Source: Pseudomonadota bacterium (GTDB taxonomy: Bacteria > Pseudomonadota > Gammaproteobacteria > Burkholderiales > Burkholderiaceae_C). Taken from it: 64,000 nucleotides of DNA. The DNA is taken from positions 124,001 through 188,000 of the forward strand of contig JAFEEF010000013.1 of the NCBI GenBank assembly GCA_018241265.1. Direction: 5' to 3'. Position numbers and translations under genes: made by a program. Below are positions 9,217 through 19,840 of this stretch, one piece after another. The notes beneath the pieces were generated by a model. That model saw nothing but the letters and a program-made list of their open reading frames with translations, was not told the DNA's origin and did no database searches. Each line of letters begins with the position of its first letter. Positions within the stretch are counted from its first letter, which is position 1.

Positions 9217-10422
9217 GTGAAGCAGGAATCGCTGTTCGACGAAGAGCCCACGCAACCTGGCGGCCGCGTGGTCCCGGTCGGCATTCCCGGCGGCGATCGG
9301 CAGCTCGGGAAGGCGCAGAAGCGCTTCAACACGCTGATCGCCAAGATCGAGGCGCAGCGCCGGCTGGTGCGCGAATGGCAGGACTTCATGTCCGTCTATC
9401 AGCAACGCGTCGTGGCCGACTACGAGCCGCTGCGGCTGCGCCTGCGCGAGAGACAGTGCGCGATGGTCGCGCTGCTCGACCGGACGCTGGATGGGGCCGG
9501 CAAGACGCTGACCAAGCGCGAGCGCGCCAAGGTGCGCGACATCCTGCTCGACCTGCTGGGCAGCCTGCTTTCGGAAGATGCCGATGCCGAGCTGGTCCGC
9601 GTGCACGACAAGCACGCCGACGCGAGCTACGGCGACGAACGGCGCGAGGGCATGGACGTGGTCGAGGAACTCGCCAAGGAACTCTTCGGCGTCGAGCTCG
9701 ACGAGGGGCACGGCGCGCAGTCGCCCGAGGAGCTGGCGCGCATGATCGGCGCCAAGCTCGAGGGCGCGGAGTCATCGACGGCCGAGCCCGCCGACGAGGA
9801 TCCGCCGGCGCGGCGCCGGAGCGCCAAGCAGGCCGCGAAGCAGGCGCGCCTCGAAGCGGCGCGCGCCGGTGCGAGCCGCTCGCTGCGCGAGGTGTATCGC
9901 AAGCTCGCGAGCGAGCTCCATCCCGATCGCGAGGTCGACCTCGCGGAGCGGGCGCGCAAGACCGCGCTGATGCAGCGGGTCAACCAGGCCTACGAGGCGA
10001 GTGACTTGCTCGCGCTGCTGGAGCTGCAGCTCAGCATCGAGCAGATCGATGCGAGGGCGCTCGGAAGCCTCGCGCAGGAGCGGCTGGATCACTACAACCT
10101 GGTGCTCGAGGAGCAGCTCGAGCGGCTGCGCGAGGAACTGGAGGACGTCGCGCGTCCCTTTGTCGAGCTGACGTCCGGCCGGCTCGGCCGCGAACTCACG
10201 CCGGCCGCCGCGCAGCGCGCGCTCGATGCCGACATCGGGAACCTGCGGGCCGTGATCCGGGAGGTCGAAGCCGACCTCCAGCGCTTCGCCGACGTGCGAA
10301 TCTTGAAGCTCGCGCTGAAGGACTATCGCATCGGGCAGTCCGACGACGCTGCCGAATGGGACATGCTGCAGGCGATGGCGCTGGCCGTCGCGGCCCAGAC
10401 CCGCGGGCGTCGCCGGCGCTGA
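9217..10422 (+). CDS. J-domain protein, DnaJ-like
   Basis: A 401-residue cytoplasmic protein. A single J-domain lies in the middle, about residues 220-265, with the invariant HPD at 235-237 (KLASELHPDRE) and the following helix ending in MQRVNQAYEASD. The flanks are long charged helices, probably coiled coil (about 15-65 and 270-360). It lacks the Gly/Phe and zinc regions of true DnaJ, so it is a class C co-chaperone that would stimulate a DnaK ATPase for a specific client. GTG start at 9217 with GGAG six bases upstream. No operon partner is visible. Confidence 0.72.
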   Translation: MKQESLFDEEPTQPGGRVVPVGIPGGDRQLGKAQKRFNTLIAKIEAQRRLVREWQDFMSVYQQRVVADYEPLRLRLRERQCAMVALLDRTLDGAGKTLTKRERAKVRDILLDLLGSLLSEDADAELVRVHDKHADASYGDERREGMDVVEELAKELFGVELDEGHGAQSPEELARMIGAKLEGAESSTAEPADEDPPARRRSAKQAAKQARLEAARAGASRSLREVYRKLASELHPDREVDLAERARKTALMQRVNQAYEASDLLALLELQLSIEQIDARALGSLAQERLDHYNLVLEEQLERLREELEDVARPFVELTSGRLGRELTPAAAQRALDADIGNLRAVIREVEADLQRFADVRILKLALKDYRIGQSDDAAEWDMLQAMALAVAAQTRGRRRR

Positions 10423-10447
10423 TCGGTCACCGGGAGTCGCCGATCAG
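10419..10447. terminator. Shared hairpin between convergent genes
   Basis: CTGATCGG and CCGATCAG pair exactly around a 13-base loop and contain the stop codons of both the J-domain gene and the gntR gene. There is no T-run on either side, so it is a plausible but not classical bidirectional terminator. Confidence 0.45.
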
Positions 10448-11184
10448 GCGAGCAGCGCCTTCACCAGGTCCATCGGCCGCGCCGGCCCGTCTTCGGCGAG
10501 GTGCAGGCTGGACTCGACGCGCACCAGGTGCTCGACCATGTTCGCGATCGCGGCGTCGGCATCGCCGCGGCCGGCGATCGTCAGGAAGGCCTCGTGCTCG
10601 TCGGTGGCGCAGGCCGGGTCGTTGTCCGAGCTGTAGAGCATAGTGATCAGCGAGCTGCGTCCGACGAGCTCGCGCACGAGATCCGCAAGCACCGGGTTGC
10701 CGCAGCGCTCGGCGAGCGCGACGTGGAAGTCGCCGAGCAGCTTCTCCTGCAGGCTGCCTTCGGCGCCGCCGGCATGCATGGCGCGCTCGACGCGGATGTG
10801 CTGCTGCAATGCGGCGTTGTCCGCGGCGGTCGCCGACTGCACGTAGAGCCGCACCACTTCGCTCTCGAGCAGGCGCCGCACCGCGAACACCTGGCGCGCC
10901 TCGTCCACCGATGGTCGGCTGACGAACGCGCCCTTGTCGGGGATCATCTCGATGAGCTTGTCCTTCGAGAGCAGCAGCAGCGCGGCGCGGATCTTCGTGC
11001 GGCTCACCGCGTAGACGCGGCCCAGCGCTTCCTCGCGCAGCCAGGTGCCGGGCGGCAGCTTCTTGGCTGCGATCGCCGCGGTGATCTCGCGTGCGATGCC
11101 TTCGGCGCTGCTGTCGTGCTCGCGCGCCGCGCCGCTCGTGGGAGCGGCCGGCGCGTGGTCGTGGGCGGCTGCGGCGCGGGGCAT
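10444..11184 (-). CDS. GntR-family regulator, FadR/FCD subgroup
   Basis: A 246-residue transcription factor. The winged helix is at about 28-92 (ITAAIAAKKLPPGTWLREEA, then YAVSRTKIRAALLLLS), and the FCD ligand domain is at about 100-230, with the usual metal/ligand histidines (DFHVALAERCGNPV, DEHEAFL). It is followed at 26 bases by the racemase and permease genes on the same strand in reverse order, so it is likely their regulator. A perfect FCD-type operator, TTGTATACAA, sits upstream of the permease at 13509-13518. The ligand is probably a hydantoin, ureide or pyrimidine breakdown product (inferred from neighbours). Confidence 0.85.
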   Translation of the reverse strand: MPRAAAAHDHAPAAPTSGAAREHDSSAEGIAREITAAIAAKKLPPGTWLREEALGRVYAVSRTKIRAALLLLSKDKLIEMIPDKGAFVSRPSVDEARQVFAVRRLLESEVVRLYVQSATAADNAALQQHIRVERAMHAGGAEGSLQEKLLGDFHVALAERCGNPVLADLVRELVGRSSLITMLYSSDNDPACATDEHEAFLTIAGRGDADAAIANMVEHLVRVESSLHLAEDGPARPMDLVKALLA

Positions 11185-11209
11185 GGCCCGCCGATTGTAG
11201 GAACGCCGG

Positions 11210-11968
11210 TCAGGCGGCCCTGGGCAAGGCCTTGGGCGCCAGCGTGAAGCCGCTCAGCGCGCCGACGATGGGCTTGGGCGGCGGTGCCGCGAGCTCTCCG
11301 CGCTTGCTGGTGCGCAGGCCGAGCCGCACGAGCGACTGCACCTGCAGGGTCGCCGCCGTCACGCCGTCGACGACCGGCACGCCCAGCACCTGCGAGACGT
11401 GCTCGCAAAGGTCGGCCATGCCGGCGCAGCCGAGCACGATGACATCGCTGTCGTCCGTCTCCAGCGCCGCGCGGCAGGCTTCGACGATGCGCTCGCGCGC
11501 CCCGCTGCCCGGCCGCTCGAGGTCGAGCACCGGCAGCTCGCAGGCATGGATGCCGGCGCAGAAGCGCGCCATGCCGTAGCTTTCGGCGAGGTGGTGCGCG
11601 GTGCCTATCGTGCGTGCCAAGGTCGTGACGACGCTGAAGCGGCGTGCCAGGAAGCTCGCGGCATGCATCGCGGCCTCGGCGATCCCGACGACCGGACCGC
11701 GCGCCAGCTCGCGGGCCGCTAGCAGGCCCGGGTCGCCGAAGCAGGCGATCACGTAGCCGTCGAAGCCGGCGGCCTCGCCGGCCGCGATTTCCTGCAAGAG
11801 CCCCGGGACCGCGAGTGCCTCGTCGTAGTGGCTCTCGATCGAGACCGGGCCCATCGCCGGGCTGACCGCGACGACCTCGGTGCCGGCATCGGCCACCGCG
11901 CGGGCGCAGGTGCCGATCTTCTCGGTCATGCTGCGCGAGGTGTTGGGGTTGATGACCTTGATGCGCAT
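11210..11968 (-). CDS. Hydantoin/allantoin racemase (Asp/Glu racemase family)
   Basis: A 252-residue cytoplasmic enzyme. The N-terminus MRIKVINPNTSRSMTEKIG is typical of HyuE/HpxA racemases. The two catalytic cysteines are in place: Cys76 (IACFGDPG) and Cys181 (VLGCAGM). These enzymes interconvert the D and L forms of 5-substituted hydantoins, or allantoin, so that a stereospecific hydrolase can use both. It follows the permease gene by five bases and precedes the gntR gene, forming a three-gene set. No hydantoinase or allantoinase is present nearby, so the exact substrate is open. Confidence 0.85.
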   Translation of the reverse strand: MRIKVINPNTSRSMTEKIGTCARAVADAGTEVVAVSPAMGPVSIESHYDEALAVPGLLQEIAAGEAAGFDGYVIACFGDPGLLAARELARGPVVGIAEAAMHAASFLARRFSVVTTLARTIGTAHHLAESYGMARFCAGIHACELPVLDLERPGSGARERIVEACRAALETDDSDVIVLGCAGMADLCEHVSQVLGVPVVDGVTAATLQVQSLVRLGLRTSKRGELAAPPPKPIVGALSGFTLAPKALPRAA

Positions 11969-11973
11969 GACGG

Positions 11974-13461
11974 TCAGCCCTTGCGGTTGAGCGCGATGTA
12001 GAACGCGTAGCCCAGGCCCATGCCGATGAACCAGGCGTAGTTCGCGGCGCCGTGCAGGGCCGGAATGACGACGCACAGCATCGGGATGATCGCGGCCGGG
12101 ACCAGCGCGGCGACCGCCTTGCGGTTCACGCCGTTGCGGTACCAGTAGCGGCCGCCTTCGCTCATCGAATAGAGCGCGTCGACGTCGACCTTCTGCTTCT
12201 GGACCCGGTAGAAGTCGGCGATCAGGATGCCGAACAGCGGGCCGATGAACGAGCCCAGGATGTCGAGCGTGTAGTGGATCACCTCGGGGTTGTTGTAGAG
12301 GTTCCACGGCGTCAGGAACACCGAGCCGACCGCGGCGATCATGCCGCCGGTGCGCCACGAGATGTGCTGCGGCGCGACGTTGCTGAAGTCGAAGGCCGGC
12401 GACACGAAGTTCGCGACGATGTTGATGCCGACGGTGGCGATCATGAACGTCAAGGCGCCCAGCACGACGGCGGTCGTCGAGTCGATCTTGCCGACGGTGT
12501 GGACCGGATCGGTGATCAGCTCGCCGAACACCGGCAAGGTGGCGGCGGTGGTCACGACGGTCAGCAGCGAGAAGAACACGAAGTTGATCGGCAGGCCCCA
12601 GAAGTTGCCCTTCTTCACCGCGTCGAAGCTCTGGCCGTAGCGCGAGAAGTCGCCGAAGTTGAGCATCGGTCCGCTGAAGTAGCTCACGACCAGCGCGATC
12701 GCCGAGAGCATCACCGGCAGCGCATCCCAGCCGTGGACCTTGACGCCGCCGAGGTTCAGGTTGATGTTGCCGATGCCGGCCTTCCAGACGAGATAGCCGC
12801 ACAGCGCCAGCATGACGACGTAGACGCCCGGGCCGGCCCAGTCGATGAACTGCTTGATCGCTTCCATGCCGTGCCAGAACACGAAGGCCTGCAGCACCCA
12901 CATGAACATGAAGGCGGCCCAGCCGAGCGTCGACAGGCCGACGAAGCCGTGCTGCGCGACGTCGGCGTAGGGCGCGAGGCCGGGCGATACGTGCAGCGCG
13001 AGCACCATGAAGGCGCTCGACGCGAGGTAGGTCTGGATGCCGTACCAGGCGACTGCGATGAGACCGCGGATCACCGCCGGCACGTTCGCGCCGAGCACGC
13101 CGAACGACGCGCGGCAGATCACCGGATAGGGCGTGCCGGTCACCTGGCTGGGCTTGGCGACGAGGTTGCAGAAGAACTGCACGATCACGATGCCGACCAG
13201 CAGCGACACCAGCACCTGCCAGCTCGTCAGGCCGAGCGCGAACAGGCTGCCGGCCGTGATGTAGCCGCCGACGCTGTGCACGTCGCTCATCCAGAACGCG
13301 AAGATGTTGTAGCGCGTCCAGGTCTGGTTGCGCAGCGGCGCCAGATCCTCGTTGGTCAGGCGCGGGTGGTAGCCGGGCTTGATCAGCGCGTTGGAGGCGT
13401 GGCCGGCGTGCGGCGGCGGCGCGACGGTGGCGTAGGCGTGGTCGACGGTCGTGATGGCCAT
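11974..13461 (-). CDS. NCS1-family hydantoin/allantoin/nucleobase permease
   Basis: A 495-residue inner-membrane symporter with about twelve hydrophobic segments. Family features are LRNQTWTRYNIFAFWMSDVH near residue 50, the substrate loop TGTPYPVICRASFGVLGA, and LNFGDFSRYG. These resemble Mhp1 and the allantoin/uracil carriers. The ATG at 13461 has GGAG nine bases upstream; the open frame further upstream reads through the promoter. Regulation: the leader holds the palindrome TTGTATACAA. Together with the racemase it suggests uptake and isomerisation of a hydantoin-like nitrogen source. Confidence 0.9.
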   Translation of the reverse strand: MAITTVDHAYATVAPPPHAGHASNALIKPGYHPRLTNEDLAPLRNQTWTRYNIFAFWMSDVHSVGGYITAGSLFALGLTSWQVLVSLLVGIVIVQFFCNLVAKPSQVTGTPYPVICRASFGVLGANVPAVIRGLIAVAWYGIQTYLASSAFMVLALHVSPGLAPYADVAQHGFVGLSTLGWAAFMFMWVLQAFVFWHGMEAIKQFIDWAGPGVYVVMLALCGYLVWKAGIGNINLNLGGVKVHGWDALPVMLSAIALVVSYFSGPMLNFGDFSRYGQSFDAVKKGNFWGLPINFVFFSLLTVVTTAATLPVFGELITDPVHTVGKIDSTTAVVLGALTFMIATVGINIVANFVSPAFDFSNVAPQHISWRTGGMIAAVGSVFLTPWNLYNNPEVIHYTLDILGSFIGPLFGILIADFYRVQKQKVDVDALYSMSEGGRYWYRNGVNRKAVAALVPAAIIPMLCVVIPALHGAANYAWFIGMGLGYAFYIALNRKG

Positions 13462-13508
13462 GCGAGAGGCTCCTGGGTTGCTTGCGTGCGCGGGAATGGA
13501 CACGAAAG

Positions 13509-13518
13509 TTGTATACAA
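13509..13518. promoter_or_regulatory. FCD-GntR operator palindrome
   Basis: TTGTATACAA is a perfect 10-bp palindrome 48 bases upstream of the permease start. It fits the known GT-N2-AC operator core of FadR-subgroup GntR regulators. The regulator gene at the far end of the operon (10444-11184) is the obvious candidate to bind it. Confidence 0.65.
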
Positions 13519-13639
13519 AAATAGGGTGCAAATCGCGATGCGGCAAGTCGACTTTGTCGGTGTTTTCCCTGAGCCGGTGCGCTGGAATCCGGGGACGGCC
13601 GCGTTCGAACAGCGCGGCAAGTACTAGCATGCGCCCGCC

Positions 13640-15691
13640 ATGAGCCTCGCCGACCTCCACCTGCACCGCGTGCTCGCTGCGATGGCCGGTCCCGCCGCGC
13701 GCCCGCGCGAGGACCAGGCCGCGGCCGTGGCGGCGCTCGTCGAGCAGCAGGCCCGCGTGCTCGTGGTGCAGGCGACCGGCTGGGGCAAGTCGGCCGTCTA
13801 CTGGGCCGCGACCTCGGCCCTGCGCGCCGCGGGCAAGGGCCCGACGCTGATCGTCTCGCCGCTGCTGGCGCTGATGCGCGACCAGGTGGCCGCCGCCGAG
13901 CAGGCCGGGCTGCGCGCGGCGACCGTCAACTCCACCAACCTCGACGACTGGGACGCGGTCTTCGACGCCATCGCCGGCGACCGCCTGGACGTGCTGCTGG
14001 TCTCGCCCGAGCGGCTCGGCAACGCCGGTTTCGCACGGCGCTTGCCCGGCCTGCTCGCCTCGACCGGGCTGGTGGTGATCGACGAGGCCCACTGCATCTC
14101 GGACTGGGGCTTCGACTTCCGGCCCGACTACCAGCGCCTGTCGAAGACGCTGTTGGGCATCGCGACCGACACGCCGGTGCTGGCCACGACCGCGACGGCC
14201 AACCGCAGGGTCACGCTGGATGTCGCCCGCCAGCTGGGGCCGCAGGCGCTGACCTTTCGCGGCTCGCTCGCACGCTCGTCGTTGCGTCTGGCGGTCGTGC
14301 CCGGGCTGGGCTCGCTGGAGCGTTATGCCTGGGTCGCCGATGCGCTGGACGCGTTCGCGGGCTCCGGCATCGTCTACGCGCTGACGGTCGCCGAGACCGA
14401 GCGGCTGGCCGGGTTCCTGCAGTCCTGCGGGTTCAAGGTGGCGGCCTACCACGGCGGTCTGGAGAGCGGCGTGCGCCTGCAACTCGAGGATGCCTTGCGC
14501 CGCAATGCGCTGAAGGCCGTGGTGGCGACGTCGGCCCTCGGCATGGGCTACGACAAGCCCGATCTCGCGTTCTGCATCCACGTCGGCTCGCCGGCGTCGC
14601 CGGTGGCTTACTACCAGCAGGTGGGCCGGGCCGGTCGCGCGCTGGACGAAGCGGTCGCGGTGCTGCTGCCCGCCGAGACCGACGAGCAGATCTGGTCCTA
14701 TTTCGCGACCGCCGGCGTGCCCGACGAAGGGCGCGTGGGCAGGATCTTCGACGCCCTGGCGGAACGGCCGCAGACCTTGGTGGAACTGGAGAACGCCACG
14801 GCGATCCGGCGCGGGCGGCTCGAGGGCCTGCTGAAGATCCTGGCGGTCGATGAGGCGGTACGGCGCGAGGGCACGGCCTGGGTGCTCACCGGCAAGCGTT
14901 GGCACTACGACGCCGCGCGCTGGCGGGCGTTGGCGCAGGTGCGCGAGCGCGAGGCCGGCCTGATGCGCGCGTACGCCGCGGGCCAGGGCTGCCTGATGCG
15001 CTTCCTGCAGGTCGCGCTCGACGATCCCGATCCGCGCGACTGTGGCTGCTGCAGCGTCTGCACCGGCCGGCTGCCCGGCCCGGGCGCGCGGCCCGGCGTG
15101 ATGCGCGTCGCGGCGGCGCGTGCCTATGCGCGCGGCCAGGACGTGGTCATCGAGCCGCGCAAGCTCTGGCCGGCGGGCGGTGCACGCAGGGGCCGCATCG
15201 TCGGCTGCGACGAGGGCCGCGCACTGGCCTACGCGAACGATCCGGGCTGGGCCGAGGCATTGCAACCGCTGTTCGACGCGCCTGACGGCCCCGTGCCCCA
15301 GGCCGTGCTGGACGGAGTGGTCGGCGTGCTCGGCCGGTGGCGGCGCCACTGGGACGCCAGGCCGGTGGCCGTGGTGCCGATGCCGTCGATGCAGCACCCG
15401 CAACTCATCCGATCGGTGGCATCACACGTGGCGACGGTGGGCCGGCTGCCGTTGGTCGATGCGCTGCGTCTGGCCGGTCCGATGCCGGGCGCTGACGTGG
15501 CATCCGGTGCGAAGGTGGCAGCGCTGCTCAGGGCTCTGGCGCAGCGGCCCGAGGTGGCGGTGCCGGACGGGCCGCTGCTGCTGATCGACGCCCGCTACCG
15601 CAGCGGCTGGTCGATGACCGTCGCGGCCGCGCTGCTGCGCGAGGCCGGTGCCGCCGCGGTACTGCCGCTGGCGCTGCATCAGCTTCCGTGA
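13640..15691 (+). CDS. RecQ-family helicase with phosphoribosyltransferase-like C-terminus
   Basis: A 683-residue protein. RecA-like lobe 1 has the Walker A ATGWGKS at 45-51 and the box DEAH at 149-152 followed by CISDWGFDFRPDY, a RecQ signature. Lobe 2 has the QxxGRAGR motif (YYQQVGRAGRALD). The cysteine cluster CGCCSVC near 466-472, with one more Cys near 450, is the RecQ zinc module. The last ~110 residues look like a PRTase fold with the loop LLLIDARYRSGWSMT. RecQ enzymes unwind 3'-tailed DNA in repair. The C-terminal fusion is known mainly from actinobacteria, so transfer is possible. Divergent from the permease gene. Confidence 0.85.
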   Translation: MSLADLHLHRVLAAMAGPAARPREDQAAAVAALVEQQARVLVVQATGWGKSAVYWAATSALRAAGKGPTLIVSPLLALMRDQVAAAEQAGLRAATVNSTNLDDWDAVFDAIAGDRLDVLLVSPERLGNAGFARRLPGLLASTGLVVIDEAHCISDWGFDFRPDYQRLSKTLLGIATDTPVLATTATANRRVTLDVARQLGPQALTFRGSLARSSLRLAVVPGLGSLERYAWVADALDAFAGSGIVYALTVAETERLAGFLQSCGFKVAAYHGGLESGVRLQLEDALRRNALKAVVATSALGMGYDKPDLAFCIHVGSPASPVAYYQQVGRAGRALDEAVAVLLPAETDEQIWSYFATAGVPDEGRVGRIFDALAERPQTLVELENATAIRRGRLEGLLKILAVDEAVRREGTAWVLTGKRWHYDAARWRALAQVREREAGLMRAYAAGQGCLMRFLQVALDDPDPRDCGCCSVCTGRLPGPGARPGVMRVAAARAYARGQDVVIEPRKLWPAGGARRGRIVGCDEGRALAYANDPGWAEALQPLFDAPDGPVPQAVLDGVVGVLGRWRRHWDARPVAVVPMPSMQHPQLIRSVASHVATVGRLPLVDALRLAGPMPGADVASGAKVAALLRALAQRPEVAVPDGPLLLIDARYRSGWSMTVAAALLREAGAAAVLPLALHQLP

Positions 15692-15703
15692 AGAATCGCG
15701 GCC

Positions 15704-16824
15704 TCACCCGAGCCGCAGCAGCAGGGCCGATGCAGCGCAGACCGCGAGGAAGGGCAGGCTGATGCGATGGAAGTCGCGCAGCCCGTGCGGCAGCTTCGCC
15801 AGGCGCAGCGCGATCAGGTTCGCGAGCGATCCCAGCACGCAGCCGAAGCCGCCGACGCTGACGCCGGCGGCCAGCGCCGGCAGGTCCTTCACATGGCCGT
15901 CGAGCAGGATCGCCGCCGGCACGTTGCTGATGAACTGCGATGCGACGATCGCGGCGAGGTAGGCACGCCAGCCGTCGGTGATCGGCCAGGCATGCAGCAG
16001 GCTTTGCACCGCCGGCAGCGCGCCGAGCTGGCGCAGGTCGACGAACATCAGCGCGATGATCGCGAGCAGCCCCCAGTCGATCGCGCCGAGCACGCGGCGA
16101 TACGTGAATGCGTAGACGGCCGCGACGCCGATCAGCCCGGGAACGAGCCAGTGGCGATCGAGCGCGACGACGAAGCCGACGAAGAGCGCCGCCGACAGCC
16201 ACAGCAGCCGCGGCTCGACCGGCGCGACGTCGGTCTCGGTCTTCTCCTCGATCGGCGCGCTCGGCACCAGCAGCCAGGCGCTGACCGCGAGCCACGCCAG
16301 CATGATCAGCACCGTCGGCGCCATCATCGCGATGAAGCCGAAGAAGCTCGTGCCGGAGCGGTGCCACAGGAACAGGTTCTGCGGGTTGCCGATCGGCGTG
16401 AGCGCCGAGCCGGCGTTGACGGCGAGCGCTTCCAGCACGACCAGCCGGGCGAGCGGCAGATGCGCCCGCTCGGCGAGCACGCGGGTCAGCGGCACGAGCA
16501 GGAACAGGCTGACATCGTTCGTCACCAGCGCCGACAGCAGCGCCGCGCCGCCGGACAGCAGCAGCGCGAGGCGGCGCTGGTTCGTCACGTGGCTCAGCAG
16601 CCGGCGCGCGGCGGCCTGCAGCATGCCGCTGCGCTCGACCCCCTGCGTGATCGCGAGCAGCCCGGCCAGCGCGCCGACGGTCTGCCAGTCGATCAGCAGC
16701 AGCAGCTCGCGTGGCGGCCGCGGATGCAGCGCCGCCAGGACGATCGCGACCGCGATCAGCACCCACAGCAGCGCGTTGCCGCCGCCGTGCGGCTCGAGGC
16801 CGGCCGTTGCGGTCGGCGGGGCCG

Positions 16825-16828
<4 letters not shown>
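15704..16828 (-). CDS. SLC13/ArsB-like anion permease
   Basis: A 374-residue inner-membrane protein with about ten hydrophobic segments. The family's paired re-entrant motifs are visible: VTNDVSLFLLVPL with ALTPIGNPQNLFLW in the first half, and QFISNVPAAILL with GSLANLIALRLA in the second. That is the ion transporter (IT) superfamily pattern of DASS/ArsB carriers. The substrate could be a dicarboxylate, sulfate, arsenite or another anion. Its ATG overlaps the stop of the upstream reductase gene by four bases, so the two are co-translated. Confidence 0.82.
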
Positions 16829-18757
<1,929 letters not shown>

Positions 18758-18764
18758 AAGAGCG

Positions 18765-19673
18765 ATGACCTCGCTGACGCTCTACTCGCCGGCCGGCGTC
18801 GTCGCGCGCGCGGCGCCGCTGCGCCTGGCCGCACGGCGGCTGACCCAACTCGGTTTCGAGGTCGCTGTCGACGAAGCGGCGCTGGCGCGCCATCAGCGCT
18901 TCGCCGGCGACGACGCCGCACGTCTCGCGGCGCTGCACCGCGTCGCCGCGCAACGCCCGGACATCGCGATGGCGACGCGCGGCGGCTACGGCTTGACGCG
19001 GCTGCTCGATGCGATCGACTGGCCGCTCGTCGCGCGCAGCGTCGAGCACGGCACGCGCTGGGTCGGCCACAGCGACCTGACGACCCTGCAGACCGGCCTG
19101 CTGGCGCATGCGCCGGGCACGGTGAGCTGGGCCGGGCCGATGGCCTGCGGCGACTACGGCGGCACGGAAGTCGACGACATCACCGACGCGTGCTTTCGGG
19201 AGGCGATGGACGGCTCGCTCGAGGCAGTGGGCTTTCGCACCGAGGCCGGCTTCGACGGCCTGGAGGCGCGCGGCACGCTCTGGGGCGGCAACCTCTGCAT
19301 GCTGGCGTCGCTGCTCGGCACGCGCCATTTCCCTCGGATCAACGGCGGCATCCTGTTCGTCGAGGACGTCAACGAGCATCCCTACCGCGTCGAGCGCAGC
19401 CTGCTGCAATTGCAGCAGGCCGGCGTGCTCGATCGGCAGCGCGCGCTGCTGCTGGGTGCGTTCACCGAATGGCGCAAATCGCCGCTCGATCGCGGCTATA
19501 CGCTGAAGACCGCGATCGCCCGGTTGCGCGCGGCGACGAAGACGCCGATCCTCACCGGCCTGCCGTTCGGCCACATGCCGACCAAGGTGACCTTGCCGGT
19601 CGGCGCGCGCGTCGACCTCGTCGTGCAGGGACGCGATGTGCTGGTGGCCTGGGGTCGCCAACACACGCACTGA
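18765..19673 (+). CDS. ldcA: LD-carboxypeptidase (murein tetrapeptide carboxypeptidase)
   Basis: A 302-residue S66-family serine peptidase that removes the terminal D-Ala from recycled murein tetrapeptides in the cytoplasm. The catalytic triad is visible: Ser103 (VGHSDLT), Glu200 (LFVEDVNEHPYR) and His270 (PFGHMP). MATRGGYGLTRLLD is also family-typical. The ATG at 18765 follows tadA by seven bases. No signal peptide, as expected for the recycling enzyme. Confidence 0.92.
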   Translation: MTSLTLYSPAGVVARAAPLRLAARRLTQLGFEVAVDEAALARHQRFAGDDAARLAALHRVAAQRPDIAMATRGGYGLTRLLDAIDWPLVARSVEHGTRWVGHSDLTTLQTGLLAHAPGTVSWAGPMACGDYGGTEVDDITDACFREAMDGSLEAVGFRTEAGFDGLEARGTLWGGNLCMLASLLGTRHFPRINGGILFVEDVNEHPYRVERSLLQLQQAGVLDRQRALLLGAFTEWRKSPLDRGYTLKTAIARLRAATKTPILTGLPFGHMPTKVTLPVGARVDLVVQGRDVLVAWGRQHTH

Positions 19674-19840
19674 GCATCCGACTCCGGGCAGCCCCGGGGC
19701 ACGCGCGCTGCCGCTGCGACTTACAATCGTTGACCAAGACTGCGACGTTCCGGCCACGAGCCGGCGCCGTCGCGCCGGACAGTTCGTTCGCTGCCGCCGC
19801 ATCCACCCGTGGCGGCGCCAGTCACCAGAGGAATGCCGAA

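Noticed and set aside
11210-15403. A minus-strand open frame of 1397 codons
   Set aside because: Only its last 252 codons (the racemase) are protein-like. The rest is Arg/Ala/His-rich antisense of the RecQ gene and an out-of-frame copy of the permease gene, a common artefact at this GC content.
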